From contig WHVA01000035.1 of NCBI GenBank assembly GCA_015179125.1, positions 186,001 to 250,000 on the forward strand: a stretch of DNA of 64,000 nucleotides, read 5' to 3'. Within the stretch, counting starts at the first letter, position 1. Each line of letters starts with the position of its first letter. A model generated the notes under the pieces. It had not been told where the DNA came from, did not search any database, and saw only the letters and a list, made by a program, of their open reading frames with translations. This DNA is from Gautieria morchelliformis (taxonomy: Eukaryota; Basidiomycota; Agaricomycetes; Gomphales; Gomphaceae). The position numbers and the translations under genes were made by a program. Below, piece after piece: positions 57,778 through 64,000 of this stretch.

Positions 57778-60275
57778 CTAGGAGCTCCCTTCGTCACTTA
57801 TCGTGTCTTTCCGGTCCTTCTCCCCCTCTATCCGGTCGACGTCGACAACAGTGGATCCTTTGATGGACAGATCACCCTCAGCCGTCCGCACAGGTCCCGT
57901 GAACCAATGTACACCCCCGTAAACGGGGAAGTAGTACCATACGAGACTACCAAAGGTAACACCACTCATCACGACAACGGCTGTAGGAACACAATCAGCC
58001 GCAAATAATGCGTCCAGGCAATTCGGACGTACAATAATTCATACTTGCCGTAGTAACCTGTGGCGAAGTGGGGAAGAAGAATATGATATTGATAAATATC
58101 ATAAACAGGATCGACGTGATTGCGATGGGTAAGGACTGGGCGCAAGTGCAGTGATGAATCAACGGCGTAGGATGAAAATGTCTTTCTTACCCAGCGACCA
58201 AGCGAAAATGGTCCGCGTACGAACGTGTGTCGTGAATATATGAACCGCAAGCCGATAGGGATCATGTACTTAACCACCGTCGTCAGCCCGTCGTTTTCGC
58301 GTGTTCAGAAACCCAGAAACTCACAGCGGTATTGCTCCCTACCACCGACAGCTATCCTAGTGTCAACATATGTAAGGGAACAAGCATGGTCAGACGTACA
58401 GAGAATAGTGCATTAGTAGCAGAGGGCCCCGCGAAGGCGAGGAGACCCAGCAGAGCCGCAAGGGATCCGGAGAACCATACCGCTGATAAGAAAACGTGCC
58501 CCCTGAGAACAGCTCCAAGTGGTTCGAAATCGAGCTCACTGTTCACTGGTGTTTGTGTGTACCCGTTTATCCGGTACAAGTACCGTGACATGGGAAGTGC
58601 GCCATCACGAGAAAATGCGAAAGTCTGCCGCGAAGACGCGAGAAGCTGGAAACGGACAATGTAGATCAGATATGAATGAGGCGGCCGGAAAACGTACCAT
58701 GCTGCTCCCCATCATATACTGCACGGTCACAATCACAGACCACAGTGCAAGCGTCCCGTTTGGACCCAAGCTACCGAATATGATCTGCACATATCGCATA
58801 AATAGCCTAATAATGTAAGAAAGTACTACTTACAGTAGCCATCGGCTGGCCGATTGGGCTATTGAGAACGCTGCTCATGTCAGTACCCGCACAGAAGGCA
58901 AGAACCACATTTATGGCAGTCCCTAAGATGCCGCTAATCGCGATAGCTCCGACAATGGCCCAGGGAACTGCAGTAGCGGCGTTCGTGCTGCGTGAAGAAC
59001 AAACTTGGATCAGTCGATTCAGTAGCAGGAACATCTTAAACCTACGCCTCTTCGCTAATATGGACAGCGGAATCAAATGCACCTATGCCAGTATGAAGCT
59101 TCATTCACATATAGATGGTTGCGGAGATGCCAACAAACCAATTGTCCATGCAGGAGCCAGCCAACTAAGCATAAAAGCAAACCCATTGGGCCACCCATCC
59201 ACTTGATAGAAAATGAGTTTATATAGACTAAGGATAAGCGTCTGGTACTCAACAGTTGGTAAAGGCGCCAAAAGCAAATGAAGCATTGTTTTTGAGGGAC
59301 TTAGGCGTGAGAACAGGCAAGGCAATAATAAGTGCAAGACAAAGGCTTTAGGAGGTGTTAGTTCAATGAAACTTGGAGCTGAAACACGTGTACCCGAGGT
59401 TGAGCACAACATAAAGGTTTTGAAGACGTGCAAGAACCCGCGTGCCAAGAGAACAAATCAAGGCGTGTGTAAAAACTATGGCGAGGTATACCGCGCTAGC
59501 AGCAGCGTTAAGTAGTCGCTGCAAGAGTAAATATAAACAATACTCACTACGTCTGACCTGATGTAGGCACGAAACTTTGGCCATTGGACCCAATGGTGGC
59601 GGCTGCCATGACCTAGGCATCTACGGGTCAGCAATCTATTCCAAAATAAAATTTTATAAATGGACGGACCTGCACTGCACATCCCCAATCTATGCTAGCA
59701 ACCGCAGCGACACTTCCCATCGTATTCGAGTATCCAACAAGCCAGCATAATAAATTCCTGGTTTCAGGACTGGCGTACTTGCTAGAAAAGGCAAACATAA
59801 GCTTCCATTTGTGCAACGATGTGATAGACTTACTATGTCCAGAAATACAGCCCGCCTGAGGTGGGCGCAGCGCTTGCGAGCTCGGCCATGGCCATCCCAA
59901 TCGTCAAGATGAAGCAACTGGCAACGAGCCATCCCCACACCTGGAAAACGCATGTAGAGGGTATTATTAGTAATCAAGAGCCTTATGATCTATGGCCTTG
60001 AGGTTGTACCATGCCGACAGGTCCACCATTGGGGACCGCAAAAAATAGAACGGACGCAATGGAGGGAAGGAGGCCGATGATGGAGAACGCGATTCCTGAG
60101 AGAGGTGAGTGCCCGCGGGGAGAGGAACTATGAACGGTCACGTACCAAACACTTCAAACCCCGTGAATTCGCGTTTGAACTCTTGTTTATATCCTAGTGA
60201 ATGGAGGAGCTGTTCATCGGCTGTTAACGCAGGCACTTTGTTGGCCTCGGCCTCTATCTTGGGGTTGTCAGACAT
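57778..60275 (-). CDS. APC-superfamily permease (choline/GABA/amino-acid type)
   Basis: An integral membrane transporter of the fungal amino acid/choline/GABA permease family (Hnm1, Uga4 type) with about twelve hydrophobic segments spread over many short exons. The start at 60275 gives MSDNPKIEAEANKVPALTAD, then LLHSLGYKQEFKREFTGFEV, the usual cytosolic entry to TM1. TM1 and following residues read FGIAFSIIGLLPSIASVLFF and AVPNGGPVGMVWGWL. Other family motifs are ELASAAPTSGGLYFWT, LLCWLVGYSNTMGSVAAVAS, DGWPNGFAFMLSWLAPAWTI, AVPWAIVGAIAISGILGTAI, SRVFAAFSRDGALP-type residues and LAFAGPSATNALFS. The C-terminus reads SLVWYYFPVYGGVHWFTGPV with an acidic tail to the stop at 57778. Substrate cannot be told from sequence; choline, GABA and other amino acids are all possible. 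Confidence 0.9.
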
Positions 60276-61009
60276 GGCGTCCTCTTGAGTACTGGAGTAC
60301 CAGTATAACCGTCCTGGAGATAGCCCAGCTTGTAACGCTCAGGGGATTACTTTAAAGCGCGCGGGGGTCAGCCGATACCGATAGGTTCTGATGCAGCTAA
60401 CCCGTCGCTTGTTTCGTAAAGATGTTCATATACTTATGCGGTCGGGAACTCTTATCTGTGGAGAACGCAATGCATACCGGATAAGAGTCGCGAAAGGTAG
60501 GCACGTGATCATAGTAGCCACCTGAATCCTGGAAATCTCTTCTCACAGTTACTCCACTAGGATGCGTAAGTCATCCGAATAAGCCGGACGCAAGGAGATT
60601 GCATCCGGTGTGGTTTGCAAGGACCTTACAGTAGTAAGAGGGGCTGACTCTCACATAGAGGATTTGAAGGATTTCGTTACAGGGCTGATCGAGATCAGAC
60701 CCTGACTAATAGGCGCGTCGATATCTTTCGGCTGTCATCCAGCCACGCGGTACCGGCAGTACTTACCCCTTGTGGTGCTGAAGAGTGACAAGCTCGCGAG
60801 TCAGTACTCTACAGCCGGGCGGAGTAGCTAAATAAAAGTCTGATGATGCTAAGTATCAGACTTTTGCGAGTTTCTCTTCCACCGCTACCACCACTTCCGT
60901 GTAGTAGCAACGAGAATTTTCTTTATTTCTTCCAAAGTTTCTGCGAACTCACCATCCCTCCCATTTCAGTCCCATCAGCGATGACCGCAGGCGGTCCCCA
61001 AGGCACATC
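60276..61009. promoter_or_regulatory. Upstream region of the permease gene
   Basis: This should hold the permease promoter. Non-coding by eye. An 11-bp perfect inverted repeat with a 10-nt loop sits at 60834-60865 (AAAAGTCTGAT / ATCAGACTTTT). Confidence 0.4.
60834..60865. repeat. 11-bp inverted repeat (hairpin)
   Basis: AAAAGTCTGAT, a 10-nt spacer, then ATCAGACTTTT. The second arm ends in TTTT, so it could be a short hairpin element or a chance palindrome. Confidence 0.6.
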
Positions 61010-61638
61010 TGGGAATAGCACCGAGAGATACCCGATCTCGGGCTCCAGGAGCAGCCACACAGCACTTCCGACGAAGCCGCCAGAACCGCAGATCGCCTCA
61101 GAGCAGACGTAAACGGCGGCAGGACGTTCAAAAACGTGATCAGAGGTAACAGAAGACACCTTGAACAGAACGTCTCAGACGACGAGGATCTCATGACCGA
61201 AGTGGAAGCAGACGCGCTCCTGGGACCCTCCCTACCCTCGTGCCTTACCCCTCCCAGGAACCCCCTCGGCGAGGACAACCCGAGGGACACCGAGGAACAC
61301 CGCCTGAACCCCCCGCCCCCACTTCGTAGCCGAGCCGGCGAGAACCCCCACCCCGGCTTCGCAGTGGACGTTCACGGGCGCCTTGGTAGCGTCCAACGTC
61401 CAACAGTCCACGATATACTCCACTCCCATTCAACTAATCACGATGTTCCAAAACAGGTCCTTATATTCCACTCTCTTTCTTTCTTTCTTTAGGGGGGGTT
61501 GTTTGGTCGTGTCGGAGAGGCAGATAGGTACCTTGGAGGTTGAATCTGTAGCACACTGTCGCGCCGTCGGTGTCATAGACAAGTCGTCTGTTTTGACAGA
61601 GACATTGGTCTTACGGTCCGTGTGGTTGGCGAGGTGCT
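61010..61638. other. Open segment of uncertain nature in the retroelement region
   Basis: The plus strand has an open, Pro/Glu-rich stretch from 61136 to 61492 (HLEQNVSDDEDLMTEVEADA). It could be the disordered head of a retroelement protein. A TTTC microsatellite occurs at 61474-61490. No domain was recognised. Confidence 0.3.
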
Positions 61639-62148
61639 TTACGGTGCAGTCGGTGGAAATGTGGTCCTCCATGAAACCGAAGCGGAGGCAGAGTTTGGGA
61701 CGCGGAGGGTGCTGCTCCCTGTCCCGAATGGAGTCGCCCCCCCTGAGCTAGATGTACCTCTGCCTGATGCGTGCCTCTGGCTGGACGGGAGGCTGTAAGG
61801 TGTGTAGCAGTGATCTCTATTCGTGTGAGGAATGTTACGCGTGGCTAGCTTAGCTTCGACAAGGTCGGTCACGTTTTCGCAGTTGACCTGTCTGTGTGCG
61901 ATCGCGAAGGCCTCGTTGTATTCCGCACTGCCGATGGATCGGATGAAAAGTGCCACGACGAGCTGCTGCCTCATGCTGATGTCCATATACAGGTTGACCT
62001 TGAAGTTCTCTTCGAAGTCCGGGTCTTGCGTGCAACGTTCGAAATGTTTTCTCCAGCCGGCAACGAACGAACTACCTGGGTTGGAGCACATTTCGAGGCA
62101 GCGTAGGAAGTTCCCGTACGCTTGTGAAAACTGGCCATATAATTTCAT
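61639..62148 (-). CDS. Helical open frame, possibly a retroelement structural protein
   Basis: 170 codons reading KLYGQFSQAYGNFLRCLEMC, SSFVAGWRKHFERCTQDPDF, NLYMDISMRQQLVVALFIRS, then NEAFAIAHRQVNC and a Ser/Gly/Thr-rich tail. The N-terminal 110 residues look like a compact helical domain with conserved-type Trp and Cys. I do not recognise the family; association with the adjacent reverse-transcriptase relic suggests a Gag-like protein. The frame begins exactly at the inner arm of a 22-bp hairpin and is on the opposite strand to the RT, so the element seems rearranged. Upstream minus-strand coding (62145-62411) lies in another frame. Confidence 0.4.
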   Translation of the reverse strand: MKLYGQFSQAYGNFLRCLEMCSNPGSSFVAGWRKHFERCTQDPDFEENFKVNLYMDISMRQQLVVALFIRSIGSAEYNEAFAIAHRQVNCENVTDLVEAKLATRNIPHTNRDHCYTPYSLPSSQRHASGRGTSSSGGATPFGTGSSTLRVPNSASASVSWRTTFPPTAP

Positions 62149-62195
62149 TGACGAAAGGAAGCCAGATATTCTAGCTTCCTTGCGTCAATGAAATT
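62141..62195. repeat. 22-bp near-perfect inverted repeat at a strand switch
   Basis: The arms are 62141-62162 and 62174-62195 with an 11-nt loop; 21 of 22 positions pair. Each arm contains TTTCATTGACG or its complement. Coding orientation changes from minus to plus across this site. Confidence 0.88.
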
Positions 62196-62399
62196 GGAGT
62201 CGTCTATAACGCGGATACCCGTCATTGATTTGTGAGTCTTGAGTTCGCGTTCTAGCCTGATGCGTTCCATGTTTTGGCTAGGAAGAGAGGTGCACCCTCT
62301 GCCTCGCATCTTTCCACGGAGCGGCGCAGTGCTCTGAGCGATACAAAATCGTAACACCATATAATGCTGAAGCCTTCTGCGTTGCGCTGGACAAGACCG

Positions 62400-63448
62400 G
62401 ACTGACCTCATCTTATCCCAACCTAGTTATAGACACCCAACAGGGCTCGCCTATCGGCAACCCACCATAACTGACAGAGACATCCGTGCCTCCCAACATG
62501 AAAATAGCACTCGAACACCCCAAATTCATCGATGCATACATCACAGAGGAAGAGGCGGGGTGCATGTCGGGCCCGTTCACCAGAGACGAGACAGGCCTCG
62601 GGGTCACAGAAAAAGAACCCAGCTCCGGAAAGTTCTAACTGATCAGGAACCTTTCCTAAAGAGACAACCACGGCGTATCGGTATGATATGTTCAACTCTG
62701 ACGACTTCCCGACCCGCTGGGGTTCAGCATGGGAGGTTGAGCAATATGTGAATACCCTCCCACACACCCTCCCTCATATCACCCACGTGCACACCCCTTC
62801 CCTGCCTCTACCCGACTGGTCCACGCGGGCCACAAAGTCACCAAGACAGCATGGTCTCAGGTCGATGCCGTGCGTTCATGGTCGGTATGGACCTGGCGGT
62901 ACGGCCTACCTCACACTCGCCCAGTCGCTGACTGTGCCCCCACCCCCCACACACACAGCCAATCGCTGTCATGTGTGCTCACATGTTCCTCCCACAGATG
63001 ATCACTGTGCCGCTGGGCACAAGCAGCAAGCATGGACATTCAGCAAGCATACAGAAACTTGCCCCTCCTTCCAGCACACAAATACTACGCCATGCTACAC
63101 TGGAAGGACAAGCTCTATGATGACCACATGCTGCCGTTCAGCTTGGCAATGGCAGGCAGCATACAAGGCATGGTTGCCGATGCTGTTGTGGACATTCTCA
63201 AAGCACAGGGCATCGACCAAACAATAAAGTGGGTCAATGACTTTGATTTCTTCCACAAGCCATACCTGGCACAGATGTCTCCAGACAACACAGTTCTATT
63301 CTTGTATTCACCATCATCCAAATCACATTGCCACTGGGCATCCTGTGGCACAGCATTGATGTCAAAGGACACATCTTCTCCTTTTACCCTGAATACGTCA
63401 GCTCAGATTGGGATTCTGACCTGCGCACAGTACTGTAGTCTCACCTGA
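62400..63448 (+). pseudogene. Reverse-transcriptase relic of an agaricomycete retroelement
   Basis: Pieces of the RT appear in sequence but in changing frames with stops. VPPNMKIALEHPKFIDAYIT, EEEAGCMSGPFTRDE and DSDDFPTRWGSA-like residues come first (62480-62740). MDIQQAYRNLPLLPAHKYYA, DKLYDDHMLPFSLAMAGSIQ, GMVADAVVDILKAQGIDQTI and KWVNDFDFF follow from 63032. Then a shifted block reads LPLGILWHSIDVKGHIFSFY. The expected polymerase box WVDDF reads WVNDF, so a catalytic Asp is replaced by Asn. It belongs to a retroelement RT family that I recognise in agaricomycete genomes but cannot name with certainty; the relic at 18865 is a distant relative. Confidence 0.72.
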
Positions 63449-63497
63449 ATGCAAACACCAGAAGTACCTCAACCACATCATGCACTGTGGGTAGTCA

Positions 63498-63518
63498 ACC
63501 CAATGAATCCTATTGGGT
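63498..63518. repeat. 7-bp palindrome near the relic's 3' end
   Basis: ACCCAAT, a 7-nt spacer and ATTGGGT lie between the RT relic and its 3' repeat. Short, but placed where element termini often carry hairpins. Confidence 0.5.
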
Positions 63519-63521
63519 GGA

Positions 63522-63775
63522 CCCACTGAGGATTCAGTATATAAACCATTATAGCTAGTGTAAATACCAATAGAACCCGTTAAAAATTCAATGAATCGGT
63601 TTCAGTGGAAAAAGTTTCGTTTCAATGAGTTGGTTTCAGGGGTTGACTCATGGGTATTCAGGGATCCTACAACGGAAGACCAATGGATTGAACCAGGCAT
63701 TTCAAGTTGACGACCACTGGGTTCCCGTGAGATAGTCACTTACGACCCCGTGGTTCTATCACCACATTTCAGAGA
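63522..63775 (+). repeat. 3' repeat of the retroelement relic
   Basis: A diverged copy of 24504-24731, same orientation, 75-150 bp downstream of the last RT-coding piece. It probably is the terminal or 3' non-coding part of the element. Confidence 0.7.
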
Positions 63776-64000
63776 TGCAGCAACTGAATGTCACTGGCCT
63801 GAGATCTGAATAATATGAGGCAAATCACTGAAGATTCATGAAATTTGTAGTGAATGCTAGGTTGTATAGCTATGAGTTTTCAATGGTTATTGCCTTGCGA
63901 TCTTGTTCAAATGCCATGGGATACCAGTTAAACTTCCCCATTATTTCAAGTCATAAATCAATATATACAAGGGAAAATAAGGATGAAACATAAGGTGAAA
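63776..64000. other. AT-rich end of window
   Basis: No gene or repeat recognised. AT-rich; may still be element tail or host flank. Confidence 0.3.

Noticed and set aside
61474..61490. TTTC microsatellite as a polypyrimidine splice or element boundary signal
   Set aside because: A simple repeat of four units with no consistent exon on either side.

Overview
This is nuclear DNA of a filamentous fungus, almost certainly a basidiomycete of the Agaricomycetes type. Genes are cut by many short GT-AG introns (mostly 45-80 nt), spacing is tight, and the gene set is fungal: beta-glucan synthesis protein of the Kre6/Skn1 type, Mlp1-like nucleoporin, DUF3605 protein, F-box protein, choline/GABA-type permease. 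Some amino-acid motifs (PH protein, malic enzyme, agaricomycete retroelement reverse transcriptases) fit that group. I cannot name the species from sequence alone. No rRNA, tRNA or CRISPR feature was recognised.

Layout. 1-1.8 kb: no gene seen. 1.8-5.5 kb (+): PH-domain, proline/serine-rich protein. 5.6-14.9 kb (-): PRP8, the core spliceosome protein, heavily interrupted by introns and without an intein. 15.6-17.7 kb (-): GH16 Kre6/Skn1-type protein. 17.7-20.9 kb: non-coding apart from a frameshifted reverse-transcriptase relic. 20.9-23.5 kb (-): malic enzyme ending in SRL. 23.5-26.2 kb: mostly empty, with a diverged repeat. 26.2-30.1 kb (+): Ser/Thr kinase with a long disordered tail, convergent with 30.4-37.1 kb (-), an Mlp1/TPR coiled-coil nucleoporin. 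38.6-39.6 kb (+): small coiled-coil protein. 40.1-40.9 kb (+): broken secreted-protein gene. 41.4-47.0 kb: compact cluster of four genes in alternating orientation (unknown -, phosphopantothenoylcysteine decarboxylase +, DUF3605 -, F-box +), giving two short divergent promoters and one convergent 3' junction.

47.9-56.1 kb is a nested transposon: a TA-flanked element with about 21-bp perfect terminal inverted repeats has been split by a young Ty3/gypsy chromovirus (345-bp LTRs differing at only two sites, 5-bp GATCA target duplication, gag, CCHC knuckle, pol with C-terminal chromodomain). Gag and pol meet at a GGGTTTT heptamer directly before the gag stop, a strong candidate -1 frameshift site. 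56.7-57.6 kb holds an older relic of a similar element. 57.8-60.3 kb (-): APC-superfamily permease. 61.0-63.8 kb: rearranged retroelement debris with a strand switch at a 22-bp hairpin; its 3' repeat matches the solo copy near 24.6 kb.

The host genes are largely housekeeping (splicing, nuclear pore, cell wall, CoA synthesis, C4 metabolism, transport) and do not form an obvious pathway cluster. The novelty in the window lies mainly in the mobile-element structures and in details of individual genes. Exon structures were worked out by eye from splice motifs and conserved protein motifs. Those given with explicit exon coordinates keep frame arithmetically; the others give the gene span only.
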